Shown here piece by piece: positions 16,813-26,593 of a DNA stretch of 32,720 nt. The translations under genes and the position numbers were made by a program. Below the pieces are notes generated by a model. It did not search any database. It was not told the origin of the DNA and was given only the letters and a program-made list of their open reading frames with translations. Position 1 is the stretch's first letter. Every line of letters begins with the position of its first letter. The DNA comes from Bacteroidota bacterium (GTDB lineage Bacteria > Bacteroidota > Bacteroidia > Chitinophagales > Saprospiraceae): NCBI GenBank assembly GCA_029567325.1, contig JAKQLF010000240.1, positions 1-32,720 of the forward strand. Reading direction: 5' to 3'.

Positions 16813-19800
16813 ATGAAGTCCAATTATTTGGTTAAAAGGTTTTTTTTATTAACTTATCTCGTCCTTCATTGGTGTGTAAATGGTCATACGCAATTTGTAA
16901 GATTTTATTCTGAATGTCCCCCGCAAGCAGAGTCAGGTACTGATGTTTGCATCCCAATACTTGTTGAAAATTTTAAAGATTATGAAAGTTCATATTTAGA
17001 GTTAAACATCAATGAATTAGCATTTACATTGAAGGAGGTCAGGGTGCCTGCAAAGAATCCACTGGATCTAGTATGTACCAATATACTCAATGATGAATGT
17101 TCGCTCAGTTACAGATCTGGTGTTTTAAGATTTCTGGATTCTGATCACCCCGGGGCTTCATTTAATGATGGAGATACACTATTTATTCTTTGTGGTACTT
17201 TGGGTGAACCAGGTAACATTTTTTCAATCAACCCTGATCGATTTAATACCACTTTTTCACTTCAAGACCCAGCAACTGGAAATAGTACGCAAGTTAATCC
17301 AGATTCCATTGGTCTTGATTTTTGCTCTTTTATGGTCAGGCCCATGGGTAATCAACTGACCATTATTTCGGGTGTTTGTGACAAGTCTATTGGACCTTTA
17401 GAAGATGGTAAAATATTTTTAAAATTCTTGGGGGGAACAGGGCCATATAGTTACACTATTTCTGGTGCAAAAGGTTATTCTGAATCTGGTAATGGCATTG
17501 TGCAAGACTTGGTTTTGAACAATTTACCCGAAGACGAATATATGGTGACCATCTCCGATGCCAATGGTATGTCAACTGGTCCCAAAAGTGTAGTTGTATC
17601 CACCAACCAAAAATTTACTTTGACGGTAGATTTGGCAAAAAATCCTGACTGTAATGGGCCAGGGAACGGTAACAGACCCAAGTCTGGAAAAATTGTGGTG
17701 ACAACCACTGGTGGAGCAGGAAATCCAACATTTGTTTGGTCAACCAACCAAGTCAATACATCAAGTTCAAGTGCTGAATTTATCAAAGATTCCATACAGC
17801 AACTAGTCGCCGGAACATATTCTGTCAAAGTTATCGATAGATCCGGGTGTGAAATTGATACATCATTTATCTTACAAGCTCCTGCAATTTTTGATGAAAA
17901 TACTGTTAGGATAAAGTCTGCTATTATAGGTTGTTTAGATGGACAAAGAGGCGAAGTTGAGTTAGAAATATCAGGAGGGACGCCCAGACCTGCTAGCTCT
18001 CCTTATAAGTTTCAAATTGATAATGGCCCGATCAGAGACTTTAGCAATTCAGAACTTGGTCCTCCCTTCCTTGGCCGAATAAATACCTTAAAATATGGTT
18101 CCGAGATAATCATCCGAGATTTGCTCAATTGTGAAGTTAGAATATCAATGTTGAATGCTGATAGTACCTCAAAATTTACTTTTGATACAATACAACTCCA
18201 AAAAGATTCTATCCTATTTAATTGTTTTGAGGATCCCGGGTTGATATCAGTGGGAAACAGACTTCAAACTACCTCAAATTTTCTAGCTCCTGTGATTACC
18301 AATATCCAAAGAGTTGGAGACCCTTCTTTTGTGTACACTGGGCAAATAGGAACTAACAGGATTCCGGATATTTTGATGCCAGAAGGGGTTTTTCTTATTG
18401 AAGTTGAAGATGTGAGTGCTAAATGTAAGGACACACTTACTTTCAACATCATCAGACCACCTCAATTTTTGGCGGATTCTGTCATTACCAGACCTGATTG
18501 CCAAGATACATTGGGTTCTATTTTGATCAGCGCAAGCGGTGGTACCATGCCTTATCTTTACACTTGGTCTCAAGATTTGACCAAAACTGACAGTTTATTG
18601 GATAGCATCGGGAGTGGTAATTATAATATAAGTGTGACAGATGCTAACAATTGTAATGTCAATAATTTCAACATCAATATAGCGCCTACCAATGTTTTGA
18701 AAATAGATTCTGTAAAGGTTATTGACACCATATTATGTGGTGAAAGTGGTATTCTGGAGGTGTACACCAACAATCCAAATGCTAATATATTATGGAGTAA
18801 TGGTGATACAACCGCAAGATTGGTTACAAAACAGGCTGGTAAATATCTAGTAACCATCTCCGAGCAAGGTCGGTGTGCACAAGTTGACAGCATCATACTT
18901 CTAGAAATTGTCAATTATCGAGTTTTTACGACTCAGTTTGACCCTTCCTGTGGTGCAAATAATGGAAGTATGACAGGGACCATCGACATAGACACGATTT
19001 TAGGCGGCACATCTGGGTTTTCATATACATGGGCAGTGAGTGGCACAAATACAGTTTTATCCACGACTTCATCGGTTTCTGGTTTATCCCCAGGGCTCTA
19101 TGATTTAAGAATAACAGATGGATCAAATTGTGGTTTTGATACCACTTTTGAACTTACAGCTCCTAGACCTCTAAATATTTCAATTGATCCTACTTCCGTA
19201 AGAGGAGTCACGTGTAACCAAGGAAGTCCAGATGGAAGGGCAATGGTAATGGTCTCTGGTGGATTAGGTTCTACTTATAGATATCAATGGAGCAACTCAG
19301 AGCGCGGACCTTTGGCCCAAAACCTGCCTTTTGGTCCAAACACAGTTTTTGCTCTGGACTCAACTGGTTGTGTATCTGATACCATCATAGTAAATATTCC
19401 TGAAGCTCAACTTCCTACGATTGTTTCTAGTTTTACGATCCCTTCGTGTGTGGAAGCAAAAGATGGTACCATCAGCCTAAACATTCAAAAAAGAGATAGT
19501 GCGGATGTCATCAATGTCATTTGGGATATAGATGGTGTTGCACAAGCAGGGCCAATTGCCACCAATATAGGTATCGGTACTTACCAATATTTGATCAATG
19601 TCAACGGAAATCTCAATTGTCCCATATTTGATACGGTAAGGATCACAGATGCAAAAGTTTTTTCACTGGAGATTGATCCACTGACTACTTCAGATAATAC
19701 TTGTAAGGCAGTTGGAACCAGTGGGACTATTGGATTACTGGTGCAGGATGGGCTCGGACCTGTGAGTTATACTTTCAATGGTGATTCCATTGTAGGTCCT

Positions 19801-20709
19801 GTAGGTACGGATCTTGCTCCTGGCACTTACAACATCATCGGAAGAAATGCGGTCGGTTGTGCAGATACCTTGGAACACACCCTTGATTTCAATATGCAAG
19901 TCACAGCAGATGTTGTTGCTTTTGAAGACCCTAAATGTGTGGGGGAAAAGATTTGTATCAATCCAATCAACGTAACTGGTGGTAATGGAAGAGGCTATCG
20001 TTTTGGTATTGATTTCGGCGCACCACAGGATATCACAGAGTGCGTTGAGTTATTGCCAGGTGATTATTTTATGCAAGTTTATGATTCTGATGGATGTAGA
20101 TTTGATACCTCTTTTACCATTGGAGTACCTGAAACTTTTGAGATAGACTTGGGTGAAGACATCACTTTTAATATTGGAGATGATATGCCCGAGATCATGG
20201 TAGAAGTTGTAAATGGTGGCAACATCGAAAGTGTGGTTTGGGCTGATGCTGTCAATGTAGATTGTATGGACAATTCATGTGTCAACGTTCGGATTGCGCA
20301 AATAGGTGCCTTTACTTTGCGTGCAGATGCCGTTAGTGTAGATGGTTGCTTGGCTTCTGATGAGATTACGATCAGAGTCAATGAAAAGGAAAATGTATTT
20401 GTTCCCAATATATTCCGACCAGGAAGTGACAATGTTGATGATAGAAACAATGAATGGCATGTAGCCATTGGCAAAGGAGTGGACAAAATTTTGGGTATTC
20501 GTATCTTCGACAGATGGGGCAATAAGTTGTTTGAGGCACAAAATGAAGCTGGTTTAGAAGAAGAAACCTCTTGGGATGGTACATTTAACGGAACAAAGTT
20601 AGATCCAGGCGTATTTGTGTATGAAGTTGATGTAGAATTCGTCAAACGAGCAGATGAGGCAGCTGCCAGGAAGAAAGTATTTACAGGGACTATTACATTG
20701 GTAAGGTAG
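16813..20709 (+). CDS. Giant secreted SprB-repeat protein with gliding-motility (CHU_C, T9SS type B) C-terminal domain
   Basis: 1298 residues. A signal peptide (LTYLVLHWCVNGHTQ, to about 27) is followed by a roughly 150-residue beta-rich, Cys-containing domain that resembles a cohesin-like fold. About eight degenerate Ig-like SprB-type repeats then run from about 190 to 1120, each with a GG(T/A)xPxxYxW-like strand and a closing GxYxVxVxDxxGC motif (for example GTYSVKVIDRSGCEIDT, GNYNISVTDANNCN, GLYDLRITDGSNCG). The last about 90 residues (NVFVPNIFRPGSDNVDDRNN, IFDRWGNKLFE, WDGTFNGTKLDPGVFVYEV) are the gliding motility-associated C-terminal domain. T9SS would export it and attach it to the surface, where it probably acts in adhesion or gliding. 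Binding partners are unknown. Confidence 0.9.
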   Translation: MKSNYLVKRFFLLTYLVLHWCVNGHTQFVRFYSECPPQAESGTDVCIPILVENFKDYESSYLELNINELAFTLKEVRVPAKNPLDLVCTNILNDECSLSYRSGVLRFLDSDHPGASFNDGDTLFILCGTLGEPGNIFSINPDRFNTTFSLQDPATGNSTQVNPDSIGLDFCSFMVRPMGNQLTIISGVCDKSIGPLEDGKIFLKFLGGTGPYSYTISGAKGYSESGNGIVQDLVLNNLPEDEYMVTISDANGMSTGPKSVVVSTNQKFTLTVDLAKNPDCNGPGNGNRPKSGKIVVTTTGGAGNPTFVWSTNQVNTSSSSAEFIKDSIQQLVAGTYSVKVIDRSGCEIDTSFILQAPAIFDENTVRIKSAIIGCLDGQRGEVELEISGGTPRPASSPYKFQIDNGPIRDFSNSELGPPFLGRINTLKYGSEIIIRDLLNCEVRISMLNADSTSKFTFDTIQLQKDSILFNCFEDPGLISVGNRLQTTSNFLAPVITNIQRVGDPSFVYTGQIGTNRIPDILMPEGVFLIEVEDVSAKCKDTLTFNIIRPPQFLADSVITRPDCQDTLGSILISASGGTMPYLYTWSQDLTKTDSLLDSIGSGNYNISVTDANNCNVNNFNINIAPTNVLKIDSVKVIDTILCGESGILEVYTNNPNANILWSNGDTTARLVTKQAGKYLVTISEQGRCAQVDSIILLEIVNYRVFTTQFDPSCGANNGSMTGTIDIDTILGGTSGFSYTWAVSGTNTVLSTTSSVSGLSPGLYDLRITDGSNCGFDTTFELTAPRPLNISIDPTSVRGVTCNQGSPDGRAMVMVSGGLGSTYRYQWSNSERGPLAQNLPFGPNTVFALDSTGCVSDTIIVNIPEAQLPTIVSSFTIPSCVEAKDGTISLNIQKRDSADVINVIWDIDGVAQAGPIATNIGIGTYQYLINVNGNLNCPIFDTVRITDAKVFSLEIDPLTTSDNTCKAVGTSGTIGLLVQDGLGPVSYTFNGDSIVGPVGTDLAPGTYNIIGRNAVGCADTLEHTLDFNMQVTADVVAFEDPKCVGEKICINPINVTGGNGRGYRFGIDFGAPQDITECVELLPGDYFMQVYDSDGCRFDTSFTIGVPETFEIDLGEDITFNIGDDMPEIMVEVVNGGNIESVVWADAVNVDCMDNSCVNVRIAQIGAFTLRADAVSVDGCLASDEITIRVNEKENVFVPNIFRPGSDNVDDRNNEWHVAIGKGVDKILGIRIFDRWGNKLFEAQNEAGLEEETSWDGTFNGTKLDPGVFVYEVDVEFVKRADEAAARKKVFTGTITLVR

Positions 20710-20818
20710 GAATACAGCGCATTTATTCGATTGATCAAGATATCTTTCAGCTTTGCTATATTAAATTGTTGAGGTAGTCCAATATTTTTTAATTTTACTG
20801 ACTATAAAAGTTTCAGAA

Positions 20819-21580
20819 ATGTATGATGTAGAAGGTTATTGGAGTAAAGTTGGAAAAAAAATTGAAGAGCGCGGAGAAGGCAATGTGATTGCAGGAGATG
20901 ACGAACCATTTTACGTCTATAAGCGAAAAAAATTCTTAGAGACTCAATTCTCGGAAGTAGACTTTAAAAATAAAGTAGTTGCAGAGTTTGGTTGTGGCCC
21001 CGGTGGCAACATCCAGGAAGTTTTAAAAAAAGGGCCAGAGAAAGTCATCGGCTTAGACATCTCGCCAGTCATGATTGGATTGTCCACAAAAAAATTTAAA
21101 GAAAACGAAAGAGTAGCCTTACACGTGACCAATGGCAGAGATTTGCCGCTACAAGACCGTTCTGTAGACTTAATTTATTCCGTTACAGTTCTGCAACACA
21201 TCACAGATGAAAGTATGTTTCTCAATGCTGTCAAAGAAATGTGCAGAGTTTCAAATGATCAAGTAATCATTTTTGAAAGAATAGAAAAAACCTTTAAAGG
21301 AACGCCATTGAATCATGGCCGGACAATTTCACAATACAAAAAATTGTTTGAAAGCTACGGCTATAAACTTGAGAAGTATAAATCCATCAATATCAATATC
21401 AGTTATTATGTATGTGGTGCCTATCGGAAATTGCTCAATTCCAAATCCAGAATTGAGGGTGAACCACTGAGTGCTATTTCCATTTTTGCAGAGCAAATTT
21501 CATTACCTATAACTAAGCTGCTGGATAAAATTTTTCCTGCCGATCGAGATCAAGGTATGTTGGTATTCAAAAGGAAGTAG
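20819..21580 (+). CDS. Class I SAM-dependent methyltransferase
   Basis: 253 residues with a Methyltransf_11/25-type core. The SAM-binding glycine loop is AEFGCGPGGN (55-64), the acidic ribose contact is Asp80 in VIGLDISPVM, and the DLIYSVTVLQHITDE segment holds the post-motif-II strand and the usual LxH turn. A roughly 100-residue C-terminal part (from about 150) is variable and would determine the substrate. The family includes lipid, sugar and small-molecule methyltransferases; I cannot assign one. The gene stands alone, about 110 bp after the giant surface protein, with no clear promoter element, so some read-through is possible. Confidence 0.85.
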   Translation: MYDVEGYWSKVGKKIEERGEGNVIAGDDEPFYVYKRKKFLETQFSEVDFKNKVVAEFGCGPGGNIQEVLKKGPEKVIGLDISPVMIGLSTKKFKENERVALHVTNGRDLPLQDRSVDLIYSVTVLQHITDESMFLNAVKEMCRVSNDQVIIFERIEKTFKGTPLNHGRTISQYKKLFESYGYKLEKYKSININISYYVCGAYRKLLNSKSRIEGEPLSAISIFAEQISLPITKLLDKIFPADRDQGMLVFKRK

Positions 21581-21811
21581 TTTTTTTAATTACTGGTCTT
21601 TGTTGTTTAAAAAAGTTTTGAGTACTCTTTTTGGCAGTTTTTAAAGCTTTTAGCCCACCAAGTCATAATTCTGCACTATTTTTGAATTATTTCAGTATTT
21701 CAACCATTCATTGAAGAATAGCATGTATTAAACGCACTATTATTTAAAATGGCGCTTAATGGCTAATTTTTATTTAGAAAATTACCTAATTTGAAAGAAT
21801 CATCACAAAAC

Positions 21812-22381
21812 ATGTTGTACCCCGTTTTTTTCAGACTAGACAAGCTGAAAATTCTGGTAGTTGGTGCAGGAGAAGTTGGAGAAGAGAAAATGCATTTCAT
21901 CCTCAAAAGTAGCCCCAACGCTAATATCACCATAGTTGCTACTTGGGTTGGTGATGCAGTTGCTGAGATTCTCAAAGAATATGTTGATTCCAATGTAGTG
22001 GTCAAAATAAAGGCAGTCGAAGAAAGCGATGTAGCTTCGCACGACCTCATCGTAGCTGCAACATGTTTTCATGATGTGAATATGGAGGTTTATCAATGGG
22101 CCAAAAAACATGGCAAAATCATAAACGTTGCTGATACGCCCGACTTATGCGACTTCTACATGGGTTCTATTGTGACCAAGGGAGATCTGAAAATTGCCAT
22201 TTCTACCAATGGTAAATCCCCAACCTTTTCAAAAAGATTCCGGCAATACCTTGAGTCCGTTTTGGATGACGAAACCGCCGATTTGATCGAAAACTTAAAA
22301 AAAGTTCGCGACAAAATGGACTTGGATTTTAAACAAAAGGTTTCGGAACTCAATAAAATAACAGAAAAATTGATAGAATAA
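21812..22381 (+). CDS. Precorrin-2 dehydrogenase / sirohydrochlorin ferrochelatase-like (siroheme synthase N-domain)
   Basis: 189 residues, homologous to the N-terminal domain of CysG and to SirC/Met8p, which use NAD to oxidise precorrin-2 and in some members insert iron. I chose ATG 21812 because MLYPVFFRLDKLKILVVGAG is the family's usual start; the frame opens at TTG 21791. The Rossmann loop GAGEVG is at 18-23. NVADTPDLCDFYMGSIVTKG and IAISTNGKSP (about 105-135) are diagnostic; an Asp in the first (about 108) sits where the catalytic Asp of the family is found. No CobA-type methyltransferase lies nearby. The stop is 1 bp before the next GTG, so translation with truC is probably coupled. Confidence 0.88.
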   Translation: MLYPVFFRLDKLKILVVGAGEVGEEKMHFILKSSPNANITIVATWVGDAVAEILKEYVDSNVVVKIKAVEESDVASHDLIVAATCFHDVNMEVYQWAKKHGKIINVADTPDLCDFYMGSIVTKGDLKIAISTNGKSPTFSKRFRQYLESVLDDETADLIENLKKVRDKMDLDFKQKVSELNKITEKLIE

Positions 22382-22382
22382 A

Positions 22383-23099
22383 GTGGCCTTCGAAATTCTT
22401 TATCAGGACGAGTACATCGTAGCAATCAACAAACCCTTTGGGTATTTGGTGCATCGTACGGAGTTGGATGAAGAAGAAGAAAGGATTTTGGTCTATGATT
22501 TGGGTAAATTTCTGGGTAAAAAAGTCTATTCAATCCATCGACTAGATAAAAAAACAACTGGAGTTATCCTATTTGCATTCGACACAGAAACGGTCAAAAA
22601 ACTCCACCAGGACTTTAGACAAAGAAAGATCAGGAAAACCTATCTGGCAGTCGTGCGCGGACAACCTGCTGATAAGGGCGAAATTGAGTCAGAATTAGTT
22701 AACATCAACAACGAAGTACAGTGGGCACTTACCAAATATGAAGTTTTGGAAGTTGTGCAAACGCCACCTGAGATGTTGCCCCACTTTCCAGCCACTAGAT
22801 ACAGCTTACTCAAAGTCTATCCTATTACAGGCCGCATGCACCAAATACGCAAACACCTCAATCAGATTTTTCATCCAATCATAGGTGATAGAACCCACGG
22901 AAACCTCAGACAAAATATATTTTTTAACGATTATTTTGACTTTCAGGAAATGATGTTGCATGCTTATAACATCTCATTTACGCATCCTATCACATTCAAA
23001 GAAATAAACATTAAAGCAAATGTGGGAGATGAATTCCTTAGAATAGCTTACGTAATTGGATTTTCTATACATAAACAAACCGAAATCCAGCCTTTCTAA
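22383..23099 (+). CDS. truC: TruC-like tRNA pseudouridine synthase (RluA family)
   Basis: 238 residues starting at GTG 22383. The protein lacks an S4 domain and opens with EILYQDEYIVAINKPFGYLV then HRTELDEEE, closely resembling TruC, which makes pseudouridine 65 in some tRNAs. The catalytic motif HRLDKKTTGV has Asp55 (HRLD, 52-55). TGRMHQIRKHLNQIFHPIIGD (around 155-175) is the conserved substrate-binding motif. Length agrees with TruC. It follows the siroheme gene by one base and converges on dctM, leaving 38 bp between them. Another RluA-family target, such as an rRNA site, is possible. Confidence 0.85.
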   Translation: MAFEILYQDEYIVAINKPFGYLVHRTELDEEEERILVYDLGKFLGKKVYSIHRLDKKTTGVILFAFDTETVKKLHQDFRQRKIRKTYLAVVRGQPADKGEIESELVNINNEVQWALTKYEVLEVVQTPPEMLPHFPATRYSLLKVYPITGRMHQIRKHLNQIFHPIIGDRTHGNLRQNIFFNDYFDFQEMMLHAYNISFTHPITFKEINIKANVGDEFLRIAYVIGFSIHKQTEIQPF

Positions 23100-23137
23100 T
23101 TGAAACCAAAAGGACACCCAAGTTGAAATTAGATCAA

Positions 23138-24439
23138 CTAGTTATTCCCAAAGTAAATGATATTTGGAAAAAAGGCAACCAAGAGCAAAACCAACAATTG
23201 GATGATTACAAAAGGAATGATGCCTTTGTACAAATGAGCTGTGGTTACAGATGGTGGAGCAACCCCTTTGAGGTAAAACAATGCAAACCCAAAAGGTGGA
23301 GATAGGAAAGAAGTTTGCAAATTCACCGCAAGCAAGATGCCCACCCAAACAAGATCTATTTTATAAACAGCTAAGAGTGGAGTAATTACTGGTACAATGA
23401 TGAATACGATTTCAATAAAATCAATAAAAAAACCAGCTATGAAAACCACCACCATAATTAATAAGAGAAAAACATAAGGACTCAAGCCAGACTGAGTGAT
23501 GGATTGTATCAGGAATTTTTCACCGCCTAATCCCCTAAAAACCAGCGACAAGGTCGTTGCCCCCAAAAGGATTAAAAACACCATACTCGTCAAATGACTG
23601 GTCTCTTTACAAACATATTTCAAGACGTCTTTGGTAAATTTTTTCTGGTAGATGGTCAACAAGATCGCTCCGACTGCTCCCAAAGCTGCTGCTTCTGTGG
23701 GTGAAGCAATACCCGCAAAAATGGAACCTAATACGGCTAATATCAGCAACATTGGGAATATGAAAGCCTCCAAAGTTTTCTTTAAGAATTGATCTTCTTT
23801 GAATTCATTGATTTCTGCTCTCGTCAACCTTGGCGCATGCTCTGGATACAAATAGGCATAGATAAATATGTAAATGCAATAAGCAATTACCAATAAAAAT
23901 CCTGGAACAACGGCGGCTTTAAACAGGCTACCTACAGATACATTCATCACACTTCCTAGCAAAATAAGCACCACTGAGGGAGGAATAATTTGCCCAAGAG
24001 TGCCTGACGAACAAATGGTGCCTGTCGCCAACTCTGGACTGTATCCTTTTTTCAACATTACCGGTAGTGAAATCAACCCCATGGTTACAACTGTGGCGCC
24101 CACAATACCAGATGAAGCAGCTAATAAGGTACCCACGATGATGACAGAAATCGCTAGTCCTCCGTGCAATCGCCCCAGCAGCATGGACATGGTGACCAGA
24201 AGCCGTTCTGCCAGTCCCGATTTTTCAAACATCAAACCCATAAAAATAAACAGAGGCACTGCTATCAACACTTGGTTTTCCAAGATGCCCATGATGCGCA
24301 GAGGTAAAAGATCCAAAAAGTCTGGCACAAAAATCAGACCCGTGAGGATAGAAAGTCCTGCCAATGTCAAAGCGACTGGATAACCAACCAGAATCAAAGC
24401 AAATACAACCACAAACATGAGGATGGCAATGTACTCCAT
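23138..24439 (-). CDS. dctM: TRAP transporter large permease (DctM family)
   Basis: 433 residues with about 12 hydrophobic helices, the normal size for the large membrane subunit of tripartite ATP-independent periplasmic transporters. The start MEYIAILMFVVVFALILVGYPVAL, the segment GLMFEKSGLAERLLVTM and the GTICSSGTLGQIIPPSVVLIL motif are typical of DctM; this subunit carries the sodium-coupled transport path. It overlaps closely with dctQ (1 bp between). The solute-binding protein DctP, which determines the substrate, is not next to it, so the solute (carboxylate, keto-sugar acid or sialic-acid type) remains unknown. Helices and motifs look intact. Confidence 0.93.
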   Translation of the reverse strand: MEYIAILMFVVVFALILVGYPVALTLAGLSILTGLIFVPDFLDLLPLRIMGILENQVLIAVPLFIFMGLMFEKSGLAERLLVTMSMLLGRLHGGLAISVIIVGTLLAASSGIVGATVVTMGLISLPVMLKKGYSPELATGTICSSGTLGQIIPPSVVLILLGSVMNVSVGSLFKAAVVPGFLLVIAYCIYIFIYAYLYPEHAPRLTRAEINEFKEDQFLKKTLEAFIFPMLLILAVLGSIFAGIASPTEAAALGAVGAILLTIYQKKFTKDVLKYVCKETSHLTSMVFLILLGATTLSLVFRGLGGEKFLIQSITQSGLSPYVFLLLIMVVVFIAGFFIDFIEIVFIIVPVITPLLAVYKIDLVWVGILLAVNLQTSFLSPPFGFALFYLKGVAPPSVTTAHLYKGIIPFVIIQLLVLLLVAFFPNIIYFGNN

Positions 24440-24440
24440 A

Positions 24441-24947
24441 TCAGTTTCTTTCTTTTCTCAATGAACTAATATGGTCCCAGATTTTAGCAATTCCAGTAAG
24501 TAATAGGAGTAAAAAACCTATGAAAATAAAGGACTTGATGACATATCTGAATGGGAGGCCATTTGGATTGGGTGATCCTTCTTGGATATAGAATGAATTT
24601 GCTGTATACTTATAGGAAGTGATCAATATGACGATACACCAAGGTATCAGAAAAATTAAATGACCCACAGTGTCTACTATTTTTTTGTTACGCGCATTGT
24701 ATTTTTCATAAAATAAATCAACTCTGATGTGTTTATCTTGCTGCAAAGCATAACTCATTCCCAATAAAAATAACAAACCAAATAAGTGCCATTCCAATTC
24801 AATCACCCAAGTTTTGGTAGCGTTGAATAAATAACGAGCAATCACATCCGTCAATATCAATAAAATAATGCCCACGTTGATCCAGGAAGCAAGATTTCCT
24901 ATTTTGGTTACTGTGGCGTTGATGATTTGTGGAATTCGGGCTTGCAA
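24441..24947 (-). CDS. dctQ: TRAP transporter small permease (DctQ family)
   Basis: 168 residues with four membrane helices (about 20-40, 53-72, 94-115, 138-160), the DctQ pattern, including the conserved VIELEWHLFGLLFLLGMSYAL and the KHIRVDLFY motif after helix 2. It associates with DctM and stabilises the transport complex. The start is a TTG at 24947, the best in-frame choice between the preceding stop and helix 1, and is not certain. It sits 38 bp after the HAD gene and 1 bp before dctM, suggesting one transcript accD-HAD-dctQ-dctM. Confidence 0.9.
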   Translation of the reverse strand: MQARIPQIINATVTKIGNLASWINVGIILLILTDVIARYLFNATKTWVIELEWHLFGLLFLLGMSYALQQDKHIRVDLFYEKYNARNKKIVDTVGHLIFLIPWCIVILITSYKYTANSFYIQEGSPNPNGLPFRYVIKSFIFIGFLLLLLTGIAKIWDHISSLRKERN

Positions 24948-24985
24948 CTTTTGGCTTTTGATTTGAATGGTTAATGGTTAAAGCT

Positions 24986-25633
24986 TTATAATTTCAGACC
25001 CTCAATTTCTAACATTGGAAAAAGAGCATCTAATGGTGCATTAGTGGGGTGGTGGATGGCTTGAAACCCTGCCTTTCCTGCTGCAACAGCATTTTGTTCT
25101 GCATCATCTACAAAAATGGATGCTGCTGGATCTACGCCAGAGTCCTGAATGATGAAATCAAACAATGCCTGTTCAGGTTTTCTCAGTTTGATCAAATGAG
25201 AATAATATGCTTTTTTGAAAAATCGGGTATTGAAATCTATAATCCCATGATTTTTATCCAGATCATTCATCACCCATCTAAGGTGCAACTCATTGGTGTT
25301 GCTCATCAGATATACATTGAATTGAGAGGAAAGAAGTTCCAAGACTTTGAGTTTCTCTGGATTCCAGCCCAACAACATGGCGTTCCAAGCCCTGATGAGA
25401 TCTTTGGGGTCTACGTCAATGGTGGACAATTTCTGTACATGCCAAAGAAAGGTTTCACTGCTGATTTCGCCAACTTCATACCTCATCAAATAAGGCATCA
25501 TTTTGTCGATGAGCAATTGGAGATCATTATTTTCAATTTCCAGAACGTGAGCCAATTCGATGAATGATTTCTCAATGTCGAGGTCAAGTAATACCCCTCC
25601 AAAATCAAAAAAGATATTTTGTATTTTACTCAC
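24986..25633 (-). CDS. HAD-superfamily phosphatase, YihX-like subfamily
   Basis: 215 residues starting at GTG 25633, 14 bp after the accD stop. Motif I is FFDFGGVLLDLD, with nucleophile Asp10. Motif II is YLMSNTNELHLRW, motif III the Lys in LIKLRKPEQALF, and motif IV FVDDAEQN. A helical cap lies between I and II. The D-F-G-G form of motif I, without the second Asp, is typical of the YihX sugar-1-phosphate phosphatase branch, so a small phospho-sugar or nucleotide substrate is likely. Its place between accD and the TRAP genes gives no decisive clue. Confidence 0.88.
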   Translation of the reverse strand: MSKIQNIFFDFGGVLLDLDIEKSFIELAHVLEIENNDLQLLIDKMMPYLMRYEVGEISSETFLWHVQKLSTIDVDPKDLIRAWNAMLLGWNPEKLKVLELLSSQFNVYLMSNTNELHLRWVMNDLDKNHGIIDFNTRFFKKAYYSHLIKLRKPEQALFDFIIQDSGVDPAASIFVDDAEQNAVAAGKAGFQAIHHPTNAPLDALFPMLEIEGLKL

Positions 25634-25647
25634 GTTTTGTTTTTTAG

Positions 25648-26538
25648 TTATTCCTCGTGGGAAGGTTCTTCTTCTACAGTTTCTTCCTCGTAATCAATGC
25701 CGGAAAATAATAGCAGGAGTTCGTCCAATTTGGTTTTGAGTTCTTTTCTATGAACGATAAAGTCTAGAAAGCCATGATCGAGTAAATATTCGGAAGTTTG
25801 AAATCCTTCTGGTAAATCTCTTTTGATGGTTTCTTTCACCACTCTCGGACCTGCGAATCCAATCAAAGCTTTTGGCTCTCCAATGTTGATATCGCCTAGC
25901 ATGGCGAAAGAGGCGGTTACCCCCCCGGTAGTCGGATCAGTCATCAAGGAAATGTATGGAATTTTGGCCTTTGCTAATAAAGTAAGTTTGACTGAAGTTT
26001 TTGCCATTTGCATCAGCGAAAAAGCAGATTCCATCATCCGAGCTCCACCTGATTTTGAAATAATGAGCAATGGTGTGTGATTCACAATGCAATAGTCTAT
26101 AGCTCTGGAAATTTTTTCACCAACCACACTACCCATTGAGCCGCCAATGAAAGTGAAATCCATGGCACAAATGGTTATGCCTCGATGTTTTATTTTGCCG
26201 GTTGCGACACTAAGTGCGTCTTTTGCACTGGTCTTTTTATAGGCCTCAATCAATCTGTTTTCGTAGGTTTTGAGATCAGAAAATTTGAGCATGTCTTTGG
26301 AAATGACATCATCAAATAAACGTGTGTATTTTCCGTCGAACAACATGTCGAAATACTCTTCAGAACCTATCCTTACATGAAAATCACATTTAGGACAAAC
26401 GAAAAGGTTTTCTTTGAGTTCTTTGTAGGTAGTGAGTTCACCACAAGATTCACATTTGTGCCAAAGGCCGTCTGGTGTTTCTTTTTTCGATTTAGTGGCT
26501 GTCTGTATACCGTCTTTTAACCTTTTGAACCAACTCAT
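25648..26538 (-). CDS. accD: Acetyl-CoA carboxylase carboxyltransferase subunit beta
   Basis: 296 residues. An N-terminal four-cysteine zinc ribbon (Cys29, Cys32, Cys48, Cys51, in [20 protein letters not shown]) is followed by a crotonase-fold carboxyltransferase core with [36 protein letters not shown] and [18 protein letters not shown]. With AccA it moves the carboxyl group from biotin-AccB to acetyl-CoA. The acidic tail ([13 protein letters not shown]) is often seen in this phylum. AccA is not in the window. A promoter-like element lies between hemE and this gene. Confidence 0.97.
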   Translation of the reverse strand: MSWFKRLKDGIQTATKSKKETPDGLWHKCESCGELTTYKELKENLFVCPKCDFHVRIGSEEYFDMLFDGKYTRLFDDVISKDMLKFSDLKTYENRLIEAYKKTSAKDALSVATGKIKHRGITICAMDFTFIGGSMGSVVGEKISRAIDYCIVNHTPLLIISKSGGARMMESAFSLMQMAKTSVKLTLLAKAKIPYISLMTDPTTGGVTASFAMLGDINIGEPKALIGFAGPRVVKETIKRDLPEGFQTSEYLLDHGFLDFIVHRKELKTKLDELLLLFSGIDYEEETVEEEPSHEE

Positions 26539-26593
26539 GCAATCGTAAAATTATTAGGTTTGAATAAAGAATAGCCAGGCTATTGCAAGTTTG

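Noticed and set aside
21677-21684. TATTTTTG as a promoter for the siroheme gene
   Set aside because: It matches the -7 consensus but would leave a leader of over 120 bases and has no -33 box; such matches are expected by chance in AT-rich DNA.
23121-23139. AGTTGA/TCAACT inverted repeat between the convergent truC and dctM genes
   Set aside because: The stem is only 6 bp and AT-rich with no T run, so a terminator call is not supported.
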